Assembly: GCA_913776615.1 (NCBI GenBank)
Contig: CAJYPK010000025.1
Coordinates: 1-64,000, forward strand
Origin: an uncultured Hymenobacter sp.
Lineage (GTDB): Bacteria; Bacteroidota; Bacteroidia; Cytophagales; Hymenobacteraceae
Reading direction: 5' to 3'
DNA length: 64,000 nucleotides
Shown here one piece after another: positions 42,979 to 50,597 of the stretch (position 1 is the stretch's first letter; each line of letters begins with the position of its first letter). The notes beneath the pieces were generated by a model. The model worked only from the letters and a program-made list of their open reading frames with translations. It had not been told where the DNA came from and ran no database searches. A program made the translations under genes and the position numbers.

Positions 42979-43788
42979 ATGAACCGTCTGCTTCTGCCTT
43001 TTTTACTGGCGATGGTGGCGTTGCTGGCTCCCGGCCGCAGCCTGGCCCAGGATAAGCCGGTGCTGAATACGGCCCCGCCCGGCACGCGCCCGGCGCCGGC
43101 GCAGCCCGCCCCGGCCCGCCCGCCCGTCGATACGACCAACGTGGCACCGACCATCCCGGTGTACACGCCCGGCACGGCCCCGGCTACCCAGCCCACGCCA
43201 GCCGCCCTGCCCACTCCCACTTCGGATAGCCCATCGGGCCTGGAGCTGCCCGGCCGCGAGCAGGCGCGCAAAGCAGCCCAGCAGCACGCCGACCAGTATA
43301 CCAAGCTGTTTGTCTACTCGGGTATTGGGCTGGGCTACAGCTCATACTACGGGTTGAGCAACTTCAATTTCAGCATCTCGCCGGCTATCGGCTACCGGGT
43401 CACTGATCGCTTCTCGATTGGCCCGGGCATCAGTTATGCCTACAACTACTACGGTCAGGATTACAGCAATGGCCCCAGCGTAAGTACAAGCACCAACAGC
43501 TTTGGAGTCAAGGTCTTTGGCCAGTTTATGGTGATTGACAACTTCTTCGTGCATGCTGAATATGAATCGACCCGAGCGCAGTTTGTAATTGTTGACCAGT
43601 TTAACCGGCCTGTCGGTACCACCTCGCGCACGGTGCAAACCCCGCTGGTCGGCGTGGGCTACCGCTCGCAGATCAGCAACCGGGCGGCGGCCGACATCGT
43701 GCTGCTCTACAACTTCCAGGATAATTACAACAGCATCTACCCCAACCCGGTGATTCGCTTCAACTTCTTGTTCAACATCGGCCGCTAG
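42979..43788 (+). CDS. Outer-membrane beta-barrel protein with Pro-rich linker
   Basis: A 269-residue exported protein. A signal peptide (MNRLLLPFLLAMVALLAPG, cleaved near SLAQ) is followed by a Pro/Ala/Thr linker (24-95), a short helical stretch (EQARKAAQQHADQYTKL) and a C-terminal porin-like domain (about 105-269) with alternating strands such as SGIGLGYSSYYGLSNFNFS, VTDRFSIGPGISYAYNYY and YRSQISNRAAADIVLLYNF, ending in IRFNFLFNIGR. Ligand or function is unknown. Confidence 0.8.
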   Translation: MNRLLLPFLLAMVALLAPGRSLAQDKPVLNTAPPGTRPAPAQPAPARPPVDTTNVAPTIPVYTPGTAPATQPTPAALPTPTSDSPSGLELPGREQARKAAQQHADQYTKLFVYSGIGLGYSSYYGLSNFNFSISPAIGYRVTDRFSIGPGISYAYNYYGQDYSNGPSVSTSTNSFGVKVFGQFMVIDNFFVHAEYESTRAQFVIVDQFNRPVGTTSRTVQTPLVGVGYRSQISNRAAADIVLLYNFQDNYNSIYPNPVIRFNFLFNIGR

Positions 43789-43806
43789 TCTTGGTCGACG
43801 CACAGC

Positions 43807-43842
43807 AAAAAACCCCGGCCGTGGTTACGGCCGGGGTTTTTT
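43807..43842. terminator. Bidirectional intrinsic terminator
   Basis: AAAAAACCCCGGCCGTGGTT-ACGGCCGGGGTTTTTT: a strong GC stem with T-runs on both strands between the convergent barrel and lmo0937-like genes. Confidence 0.95.
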
Positions 43843-43863
43843 ATATAAAAGCGAAACCGCTAC

Positions 43864-44034
43864 TTATACCGGGTTGCGGCCGCTGATAACGCGCAGCAGG
43901 ATGGCGATAATGGCAATCACCAGCAGAATGTGAATCAGGCTATTGCCTGCGATGCCGGCGCCCATGATACCGAAGAAGCCGAGGGCCCAGATGATGATGA
44001 GGATGACGGCGATGATATACAGTAGATTGCCCAT
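43864..44034 (-). CDS. lmo0937-like small membrane protein
   Basis: A 56-residue membrane protein with two hydrophobic helices: MGNLLYIIAVILIIIWALG, a GIMGAGIAG turn, and IHILLVIAIIAILLRVISGR. This matches the lmo0937 family (DUF5670), widespread, of unknown function and often stress-associated. The ATG at 44034 begins the family-like sequence; a longer frame upstream is a Pro/Thr-rich shadow. Confidence 0.88.
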   Translation of the reverse strand: MGNLLYIIAVILIIIWALGFFGIMGAGIAGNSLIHILLVIAIIAILLRVISGRNPV

Positions 44035-44252
44035 GATTGAAAAGGAGAAAGAAGGTAGGTGTGAAGGTGTTGCCGGCCGGGTGGGCTTGCGGGGTTTTGT
44101 ACGGCGCGTTTGGGAAAAGGATGAAGTAAGATGCAAAATTTTTGCCCGGCCAGCCCATTTGCCGGTAGCCAGTAGCTTTGTTACGCGGTAGCGACCAACG
44201 CGCCCGCGTCGCAGTTTCTTCTTTTCTAGTTTCCCCTAATTCTTCCCACCCG

Positions 44253-45146
44253 ATGAACGTCGCCGTTATTGGCTCGGGCACCATGGGCAATGGTATTGCC
44301 CACGTTTTTGCCCAGCACGGCTTTGCCGTATCCCTGATTGATATCAACCAGCCTGCCCTCGACCGGGGCGTGGCTACCATTACCAAAAACCTGGACCGCC
44401 AGGTTGCCAAGGCCGCCCTGAGCGAAGACGACAAAGCGGCCACTCTGGGCCGCCTGCGGACCTTCACGAGCCTGGCCGAGGGCGTTGCTAACGCCGAGTT
44501 AGTAGTGGAGGCCGCTACCGAAAACGTGGACCTCAAGCTCCAGATTTTCCGCGACCTCGACCAGCACGCGCCGGCCGGGGCCATCCTGGCCAGCAATACC
44601 TCGTCGATTTCAATTACCAAAATCGCGGCCGTAACCAAGCGCCCCAGTCAGGTTATCGGGATGCACTTCATGAATCCCGTGCCGGTGATGAAGCTCGTGG
44701 AGGTGATTCGCGGCTACGCCACTTCCAACGACGTGACCCAGCGCGTGATGGACCTCTCGCGCCAGCTCGGCAAGGTGCCCACCGAAGTCAACGACTACCC
44801 CGGCTTCGTGGCCAACCGCATCCTAATGCCGATGATCAACGAGGCCATTATCAGCCTGTTTGAGGGCGTGGCCGGCGTGGAAGAAATCGACACCGTAATG
44901 AAACTGGGCATGGCCCACCCGATGGGGCCGCTGCAACTGGCCGATTTCATCGGCCTCGATGTGTGCCTCGCCATCCTGCGCGTGCTGCACGAGGGCCTCG
45001 GCAATCCTAAATACGCCCCCTGCCCCCTACTGGTCAACATGGTAATGGCCGGCCGCCTGGGCGTAAAATCGGGCGAGGGCTTCTACGCTTACACCCCCGG
45101 CTCGAAAGAGCTAGTAGTGGCCAGCCGCTTCAGACCGCAGATTTAA
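44253..45146 (+). CDS. 3-hydroxyacyl-CoA dehydrogenase family protein
   Basis: A 297-residue NAD-dependent enzyme that oxidises or reduces 3-hydroxyacyl-CoA, as in beta-oxidation or butyryl-CoA metabolism. It opens with the Rossmann motif AVIGSGTMGNGIAHVFAQ, then ASNTSSISITKIAA and IGMHFMNPVPVMKLVEVI, whose His-Asn pair forms the active site, and DYPGFVANRILMPMINEAI. The size is that of stand-alone 3-hydroxybutyryl-CoA dehydrogenases. No other fatty-acid gene is in the same operon. ATG at 44253. Confidence 0.9.
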   Translation: MNVAVIGSGTMGNGIAHVFAQHGFAVSLIDINQPALDRGVATITKNLDRQVAKAALSEDDKAATLGRLRTFTSLAEGVANAELVVEAATENVDLKLQIFRDLDQHAPAGAILASNTSSISITKIAAVTKRPSQVIGMHFMNPVPVMKLVEVIRGYATSNDVTQRVMDLSRQLGKVPTEVNDYPGFVANRILMPMINEAIISLFEGVAGVEEIDTVMKLGMAHPMGPLQLADFIGLDVCLAILRVLHEGLGNPKYAPCPLLVNMVMAGRLGVKSGEGFYAYTPGSKELVVASRFRPQI

Positions 45147-45156
45147 CGGCTTTGAC

Positions 45157-45381
45157 CGCAGATTTAACGGATTTAACTGATTGCGCGGATACGCCCGCCA
45201 GCCTCCGGCGGCGGGCTGACTAGGTGGGCGTAATCCTGAAAGCAGAACGATAGGGCACCTTTTTGCGTTATTCAACCAGCCAAAAGCTATAAAAAAACGT
45301 GAGTAGGCAGCCGCATAGTCAGCCCGCCGCCGGAGGCCGGCGGGCGTATCCGCGCAATCAGTTAAATCCGTTAAATCTGCG
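45157..45381. repeat. 66-nt inverted repeat (second copy of the 4953 family)
   Basis: Arms at 45157-45222 and 45316-45381 pair over 66 nt with about one mismatch and resemble the arms at 4953-5163. The 93-nt loop has an ACCGCAGATT-like direct duplicate just outside it (45134-45150) and no T-run hairpin. The right arm ends 3 nt before the msrA ATG at 45385, so the repeat covers the whole proximal leader of msrA. Confidence 0.9.
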
Positions 45382-45384
45382 ATC

Positions 45385-45921
45385 ATGGAACATGCAACGT
45401 TTGGGGCCGGCTGCTTTTGGTGCGTCGAGGCCGTTTTTCAGAACCTCAAGGGCGTCGAGAAAGTCGTGTCCGGCTACGCCGGGGGCCGCAATAAAAACCC
45501 TACCTACAAAGAAGTATGCAGCGGCATGACGGGCCACGCCGAGGTGATTGACATCACCTTCGACCCGGCCGTTATCTCGTACAAGGAGCTGCTGGAAATC
45601 TTCTGGAAAACTCACGACCCGACTACCCTCAACCGCCAGGGGGCCGACGTCGGCACGCAGTACCGCTCGGTCATCTACTACCACAGCGACGAGCAAAAGC
45701 AGCTCGCTGAAGAGTACAAGAAGAAGCTCAACGACGGCCACGCCTTCCCCAACCCCGTGGTAACGGAAATCACAGCCGCGCCCGAGTTTTATCCGGCCGA
45801 GAATTACCACCAGAATTACTACAATCAGCATGGCCACGAGCCTTATTGCCAATTTGTAGCTAAACCTAAAGTGGATAAGGTGAAGGCACTGTTTGGGGAG
45901 AAATTGAAACAGGCCGTCTAG
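45385..45921 (+). CDS. msrA: Peptide methionine sulfoxide reductase A
   Basis: MsrA repairs methionine-S-sulfoxide in proteins, using thioredoxin. The 178-residue enzyme has the catalytic GCFWC motif (C10, C13) near the start, VVSGYAGG, GHAEVIDITFDP and TQYRSVIYYHSDEQ, all family features. The start codon lies directly after the arm of a large inverted repeat and the stop lies in the arm of another, so both ends of the gene abut dispersed repeats. ATG at 45385. Confidence 0.96.
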   Translation: MEHATFGAGCFWCVEAVFQNLKGVEKVVSGYAGGRNKNPTYKEVCSGMTGHAEVIDITFDPAVISYKELLEIFWKTHDPTTLNRQGADVGTQYRSVIYYHSDEQKQLAEEYKKKLNDGHAFPNPVVTEITAAPEFYPAENYHQNYYNQHGHEPYCQFVAKPKVDKVKALFGEKLKQAV

Positions 45922-45985
45922 ACCACGGATTCCGCCGGATTTTTCGGATTCGTCGGATTTTGTAGACGGTATTTAATTGTGATAA

Positions 45986-46027
45986 TTAATAAAAAAAGCC
46001 CGCTGAATGCGGGCTTTTTTTATTAAT
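45986..46027. terminator. Bidirectional terminator with AT-extended stem
   Basis: ATTAATAAAAAAAGCCCGC-TGAAT-GCGGGCTTTTTTTATTAAT: a GC hairpin with T-runs on both strands and an AT-rich continuation of the stem, inside the nested repeat. Confidence 0.93.
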
Positions 46028-46053
46028 TATCTAATCAGAAATTATATTTAATT

Positions 46054-46154
46054 AAAACGCCTGTCATGCTGAGCTTGCGAAGCATCTTATCAGGTGAGAA
46101 TAGTTTATTCAAACGTGATAAGATGCTTCGCAAGCTCAGCATGACAGGCGTTTT
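46054..46154. repeat. REP-like hairpin, perfect 39-nt arms
   Basis: Arms 46054-46092 (AAAACGCCTGTCATGCTGAG...) and 46116-46154 are exact reverse complements. It is the best-preserved copy of the GTCATGCTGAGCTTGCGAAG family in the window, and lies inside the outer 47-nt repeat. Confidence 0.93.
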
Positions 46155-46242
46155 AGCTAAGTAATTTTTTTGTAAAATACTTCTTCAGAAAGTATCACCT
46201 ACAAAATCCGACGAATCCGAAAAATCCGGCGGAATCCGTGGT

Positions 46243-47103
46243 CTATACAGAAACGCCGAAATCGCGCAAGGCGTCGTTCAGGCTCGTCTTCAAATCGGTA
46301 CTGGGCTTGCGCTTGCCGATGATGAGGGCACAGGGCACCTGGTATTCGCCGGCCGGAAATTGCTTAGGCATGGAGCCGGGAATGACGACCGAGCGGGCGG
46401 GCACGTAGCCGCGGTACTCCTTGGGCTCGTCGCCGGTCACGTCGATGATTTTGGTGCTACCGGTGATGGTTACGCCGGCACCGATTACGGCTTCTTTGCC
46501 GATGCGGCAGCCTTCGACCAAGATGCAGCGCGAGCCGATGAAGGCACCGTCCTCAATAATGACGGGGGCCGCCTGCACGGGTTCCAGCACGCCGCCGAGG
46601 CCCACGCCGCCGCTCAGGTGTACACCCTTGCCGACCTGGGCGCAGCTGCCCACGGTGGCCCAGGTATCGACCATCGTACCCTCGCCCACGTAGGCGCCGA
46701 TGTTGGTGTAGCTCGGCATCAGGATAACGCCGGGGGCCAGGTAGGCCCCGTAGCGGGCCACGGCGGGCGGTACCACGCGCACTTTCTGGGCGGCATAGTC
46801 GGTTTTGAGGGCCATTTTATCGTGGTACTCGAAGGGGCCAACTTCCTGGGTCGCCATCTGGCGAATGGGGAAGTAGAGGATAACGGCCTTTTTTACCCAC
46901 TCGTTGATGGTCCACTCGCCGCCTTCTTCGGTGGGCGGCTCGGCCACCCGCAGCTGGCCTTTGTCGAGGTCTTCGATAACGTGCTCAATGGCAGTTTGCG
47001 TGTCGGGCTGGTCGAGCAGGGTGCGGTCGGCCCAGGCCGCTTCAATGGCCTCCTGGGCGGCAAAGCGGTCGAGGACGGGGCTGTGGTGCGATTCGGTTTC
47101 CAT
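46243..47103 (-). CDS. dapD: Tetrahydrodipicolinate N-succinyltransferase
   Basis: DapD adds succinate to tetrahydrodipicolinate in the lysine and diaminopimelate pathway. The 286-residue protein has an N-terminal helical domain, KKAVILYFPIRQM, and the left-handed beta helix of the family with IGAYVGEGTMVDTWATVGSC, GVGLGGVLEP and GVTITGSTKIIDV. The ATG at 47103 gives METESHHSPV; the longer frame upstream is antisense to the glycosyltransferase. Its stop codon lies in the arm of an inverted repeat. Confidence 0.95.
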   Translation of the reverse strand: METESHHSPVLDRFAAQEAIEAAWADRTLLDQPDTQTAIEHVIEDLDKGQLRVAEPPTEEGGEWTINEWVKKAVILYFPIRQMATQEVGPFEYHDKMALKTDYAAQKVRVVPPAVARYGAYLAPGVILMPSYTNIGAYVGEGTMVDTWATVGSCAQVGKGVHLSGGVGLGGVLEPVQAAPVIIEDGAFIGSRCILVEGCRIGKEAVIGAGVTITGSTKIIDVTGDEPKEYRGYVPARSVVIPGSMPKQFPAGEYQVPCALIIGKRKPSTDLKTSLNDALRDFGVSV

Positions 47104-47206
47104 GAGGAAATGACTACTGTTTAAAGGAAAATTACCGGCAAAACTAGCATCTTTGAGGGGAGGTTGGGCCAGCCGGTCCGCCCGGCGCTTTTTTGCCCCG
47201 CCCGCC

Positions 47207-48439
47207 ATGCCAGCCGACTCGCCTCCCTCCCAGCGGTTTCTGCTCGCCTCCGTGCTCAAGCCGGTAGACGATACCCGCATGCGCGGCAAGTTTGCCCAGG
47301 CTCTGCTAGCCTGGCCGCAAGTTGAGGTGCATATCGCCGGCCGGGCCAGCGGGGACGCCGGGCCGAGCCTGACAGGCCGGGCGGGTACCCGCGTTACGCA
47401 ACACCCCATTTTCTGGAGCACTCGCCTGAGCTGGGGGCGGCTGGCAGCCCAAGGGCGGTACTGGCAATTGCTACGTCGGGTGCGGCCGCGTGTGGTAGTG
47501 GTACACGCGCCCGAGCTGCTGCCCCTCACCCTGCTGTGGCAGGCGCTGGGCCGCGGGCGAAAATTCACCTACGACATCCGCGAAAACTACGCGCTCAACG
47601 TCACCTCCCAGCACGTATACCGGGGCTGGCGCAAGCGCGCCTTGGCGGCGGGCCTGCGCTGGGTAGAAGGCTGGGCTACCCGGCGGGCGGCGGCCGTACT
47701 GCTGGCCGAGGCCAGCTACGCCGACGAGCTGCCGTACCTGGCGGGGCTCCCCCCCGGCCGGGTAGCAGTCCTGGAAAACAAATACCAGCCGGCCCCGGCC
47801 GAGGCACTACCCACGGCGACCCGGCCGCTGCCCGGCCCGGCGGAGCCCGTACGCCTGCTCTACTCCGGTACTATTTCGGAACTGAACGGCGTGTACGAAG
47901 CCCTTGCCCTCGCGGAAGCGCTGCACCAAGCCTGGCCGGGCGGCGCGGCACTGCGCATCGTCGGCTTTTGCCAGCGGCCGGCCTTGCTGGCTGCCTTACA
48001 AGAGACGCTGCAGCAGCTCGCTACCACCCGGCCCGGCCTGGTCACCCTCATCGGCGGGGCCGAGCTGGTGCCCCACGCCCGCATCGTGGCCGAAATGCAA
48101 TGGGCGCATTTCGGCTTGCTGCCCTACCGGCCGCACCCCAGCACCTGGCGCTGCCGGCCCACCAAGCTATTCGAGTACCTGGCCCACGGGCTACCCGTGC
48201 TCGTTCCCAATAATCCACTCTGGCTGAGCCTAGTGCAAGCCCACGATGCGGGGCTGACGGTCGATTTCGCGCAGCCAGCCCGGGCGGCCGCAGCGATAGC
48301 CGCCGCCTTGCCGACCGCCCGTTTCTACCCAACCGGCGTGCCCGGCGGCCCAGTACTATGGGCCGGGGAAGGCAAAAAATTACGGCATTTGCTGGAAACC
48401 CTGGGGCTAGGCCCGACCTTTGCGGCCCCTTTCGCGTAG
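47207..48439 (+). CDS. GT4-like glycosyltransferase
   Basis: A 410-residue GT-B fold transferase. The N-terminal half has LLASVLKPVDDTRMRGKF and VVVVHAPELLPLTLL, and the C-terminal nucleotide-sugar part has VRLLYSGTISELNGVYEAL, PALLAALQETLQ, HFGLLPYRPHPSTW and the CRPTKLFEYLAHGLPVLVPN segment, where the E of the EX7E-like motif sits. The acceptor is unknown; no sugar cluster surrounds it. It is divergent from dapD with about 100 nt between starts, and shows the same high-GC codon use as its neighbours. Confidence 0.85.
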   Translation: MPADSPPSQRFLLASVLKPVDDTRMRGKFAQALLAWPQVEVHIAGRASGDAGPSLTGRAGTRVTQHPIFWSTRLSWGRLAAQGRYWQLLRRVRPRVVVVHAPELLPLTLLWQALGRGRKFTYDIRENYALNVTSQHVYRGWRKRALAAGLRWVEGWATRRAAAVLLAEASYADELPYLAGLPPGRVAVLENKYQPAPAEALPTATRPLPGPAEPVRLLYSGTISELNGVYEALALAEALHQAWPGGAALRIVGFCQRPALLAALQETLQQLATTRPGLVTLIGGAELVPHARIVAEMQWAHFGLLPYRPHPSTWRCRPTKLFEYLAHGLPVLVPNNPLWLSLVQAHDAGLTVDFAQPARAAAAIAAALPTARFYPTGVPGGPVLWAGEGKKLRHLLETLGLGPTFAAPFA

Positions 48440-48573
48440 CCCCGAAGACTGCGTACGAGGTAGTATCGGCTGAATTATTTTAGGCGGTTTTCTCTTACTT
48501 GCAGGCCCCTAGCCCCCTGGCCGGGGCTACAGTTGCGCTCCCCTCCCACCCACTCTCCCGCTTTTTCTTCCTC

Positions 48574-49593
48574 ATGGCTTCTCCTACCACCCTGCGCCAC
48601 GCCGAAATTGCCGGCGTCGGCCACTACGTCCCCGACCGCGTCGTTAAGAATACCGACCTCGAACAGCTCATGGAAACTACCGACGCCTGGATTCAGGAGC
48701 GCACGGGCATCCAGGAGCGGCGCTGGTTTGAGGAAGGCAAGGACACCACGGCCAACATGGGCGCCGAAGCCGCCCGCCGCGCCTTGGCCAACGCCGGGTT
48801 GAGCGTCGACGACGTGCAGCTCATCGTATTTGCCACGCTGTCACCAGATTACTTCTTCCCCGGCTCGGGCGTGCTCATGCAGCGCGAGCTCGGCATGAAA
48901 AACAGCGTGCCCGCCCTCGACGTGCGCAACCAGTGCTCGGGCTTCATCTACGGCCTGTCGGTGGCCGACCAGTTTGTCCGCACCGGCATGTACGACACGG
49001 TGCTCGTAGTGGGCTCCGAAATCCACTCCTCGGGCCTCGACAAGAGCACGCGTGGCCGGGCCGTGTCGGTCATCTTCGGCGACGGCGCGGGGGCGGTGGT
49101 ACTGCGCCCGGCCCGCGCCGAGGGCCACGGCATCCTGAGCACGCACCTGCACGCGCAGGGCGAGTTTGCCGAGGAGCTGATTGTGAAGGAACCCGGCTCC
49201 AACCGCGAGGGCCGCGTGGATTACGCCATTGCCAACGAGGCCGATATGTACCCCTACATGAACGGCCAGAACGTGTTTAAGCACGCCGTGGTGCGCTTCC
49301 CGCAGGTAATCAAGGAAGCGCTCGACCAGAACAACTACCAGCCGGCCGACATCGACCTGCTCATTCCGCACCAGGCCAACCTGCGCATCACGCAGTACGT
49401 GCAGCAGAAAATGGGCCTGGGCGACGACAAGATTTTCAGCAACATCCAGCGCTACGGCAACACCACCGCCGCCAGCATTCCCATCGCCCTCAGCGAAGCC
49501 GTGCAGGAAGGCCGCATCAAGCGCGGCGACCTCGTGTGCCTGGCCGCCTTCGGCTCGGGCTTCACCTGGGCCTCGGCGCTGATTAAGTGGTAG
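48574..49593 (+). CDS. fabH: 3-oxoacyl-ACP synthase III-like enzyme
   Basis: FabH starts fatty-acid synthesis by joining acetyl-CoA and malonyl-ACP. The 339-residue protein has the thiolase-fold triad C121 in RNQCSGFIYG, H266 in LIPHQANLRIT and N296 in GNTTAASIP. The length and HQAN motif are FabH-like, but Bacteroidota have several such genes (including ones for lipid or resorcinol synthesis), so the exact role is uncertain. ATG at 48574 follows a C/T-rich leader. Confidence 0.85.
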   Translation: MASPTTLRHAEIAGVGHYVPDRVVKNTDLEQLMETTDAWIQERTGIQERRWFEEGKDTTANMGAEAARRALANAGLSVDDVQLIVFATLSPDYFFPGSGVLMQRELGMKNSVPALDVRNQCSGFIYGLSVADQFVRTGMYDTVLVVGSEIHSSGLDKSTRGRAVSVIFGDGAGAVVLRPARAEGHGILSTHLHAQGEFAEELIVKEPGSNREGRVDYAIANEADMYPYMNGQNVFKHAVVRFPQVIKEALDQNNYQPADIDLLIPHQANLRITQYVQQKMGLGDDKIFSNIQRYGNTTAASIPIALSEAVQEGRIKRGDLVCLAAFGSGFTWASALIKW

Positions 49594-49602
49594 GTTTGCT
49601 TC

Positions 49603-49711
49603 GCAATTATGAATTATGAATTAGAAATTATGAATTCTTCCTCAGCAAATACTTAGCAAGCTGGGTGATAACGAAGCAATTTCTAATTCATAATTTTTAA
49701 TTCATAATTCA
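49603..49711. repeat. AT-rich inverted repeat (ATTATGAATTA variant)
   Basis: Left unit about 49603-49636 (AATTATGAATTATGAATTAG...) and right unit 49679-49711 (TTTCTAATTCATAATTTTTA...) pair imperfectly around a 42-nt loop. It is a variant of the GAGTTATGA family with ATT in place of AGTT. It abuts the ATG of the DtxR-type gene at 49717. Confidence 0.8.
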
Positions 49712-49716
49712 ACATA

Positions 49717-50379
49717 ATGCCCAGCCACACCGAGGAAAACTATCTTAAAACTATTTACAAGCTAGCCGAGGCCGAGCCGGGGCAGGACGTGAGCACCAAC
49801 CGCATCGCGGCGGCGCTGGCCACCCGCGCCGCCTCGGTGACGGACATGCTGCGCCGCCTGGCCGAAAAGGAGCTGCTGGCCTACGAGAAGTACCGGGGCG
49901 TGCGCCTCACCACCGAGGGCCAGCGGCTGGCTTTGCTCACCATCCGCAAGCATCGGCTGTGGGAGGTGTTTCTGGTGCAGCAGCTGGGTTTTAATTGGGA
50001 CGAGGTACACGAGGTAGCCGAGGAGCTGGAGCACGTACAGTCGCCGCTGCTGATGCAGCGCCTCGACGCGTTTCTGAATTTCCCGACCCTCGACCCGCAC
50101 GGCGACCCCATCCCGGCCGAGGACGGGGCCATGCGCCGCCCGGCCCACCGCCTGCTCGCCGACCTGCCCGTGGGCGGGCGCGGCACCCTCGCCGCCGTGC
50201 GCGATACCTCCGCGCCCTTCCTGCAATACCTCGACAAGGTGGGCCTGCCGCTGGGCGCGCAAGTGCAGGTGCTCAGCCGCGTACCCTTCGACAACTCGCT
50301 GGAATTGTGCATTAATGCTGATGCAACGGTGCTGATTTCCGCTGAGGTGGGGCGTAATCTTTTTCTGGCTACGGAATAG
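49717..50379 (+). CDS. DtxR/MntR-type metal-dependent regulator
   Basis: A 220-residue metal-responsive repressor. The N-terminal winged helix has SHTEENYLKTIYKLAE and VSTNRIAAALATRAASVTDM, with recognition helix in LRRLAEKELLAYEKYRGVRL; the dimerisation region has KHRLWEVFLVQQLGF and EVAEELEHVQSPLLMQRLD with metal-ligand Glu and His; a C-terminal FeoA-like SH3 domain follows (about 145-220). Metal (Mn or Fe) cannot be told apart here. No mnt or feo transporter gene is adjacent. Confidence 0.9.
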   Translation: MPSHTEENYLKTIYKLAEAEPGQDVSTNRIAAALATRAASVTDMLRRLAEKELLAYEKYRGVRLTTEGQRLALLTIRKHRLWEVFLVQQLGFNWDEVHEVAEELEHVQSPLLMQRLDAFLNFPTLDPHGDPIPAEDGAMRRPAHRLLADLPVGGRGTLAAVRDTSAPFLQYLDKVGLPLGAQVQVLSRVPFDNSLELCINADATVLISAEVGRNLFLATE

Positions 50380-50413
50380 CTTAACAAAAACTATAGCTTG
50401 CTCCCTTCCCGTC

Positions 50414-50498
50414 TGTCATGCTGAGCTTGCGAAGCATCTTGTCAGGGTGGTGCGGCTTATCCAAATGCGATAAGATGCTTCGCAAGCTCAGCATGACA
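50414..50498. repeat. REP-like hairpin (GTCATGCTGAGC family)
   Basis: Arms TGTCATGCTGAGCTTGCGAA (50414) and TTCGCAAGCTCAGCATGACA (ending 50498) with matching AAGCATCTT/AAGATGCTT inner blocks. It lies between the DtxR-type and mnmE genes, which run in the same direction. Confidence 0.9.
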
Positions 50499-50597
50499 AA
50501 CGTTAGGTAAGACAGTTTAGCCAGATAGCTACTTCCACTCATTGGCTTGGGTAGAATTCGCCGTCAGCCGTCCCACTTCATTAACCGCCATTCAGAC

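Larger units (their letters stand above)
45919..46245. repeat. Nested triple inverted repeat between msrA and dapD
   Basis: Outer arms at 45919-45965 and 46199-46245 are exact 47-nt reverse complements (left starts TAGACCACGGATTCCGCCGG); the left arm contains the msrA stop and the right arm the dapD stop. Inside lies a second perfect pair, 46054-46092 and 46116-46154 (39 nt, REP-like GTCATGCTGAGC family), and beside it a terminator at 45986-46027. Three repeat families are stacked in one convergent gap. Confidence 0.93.
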
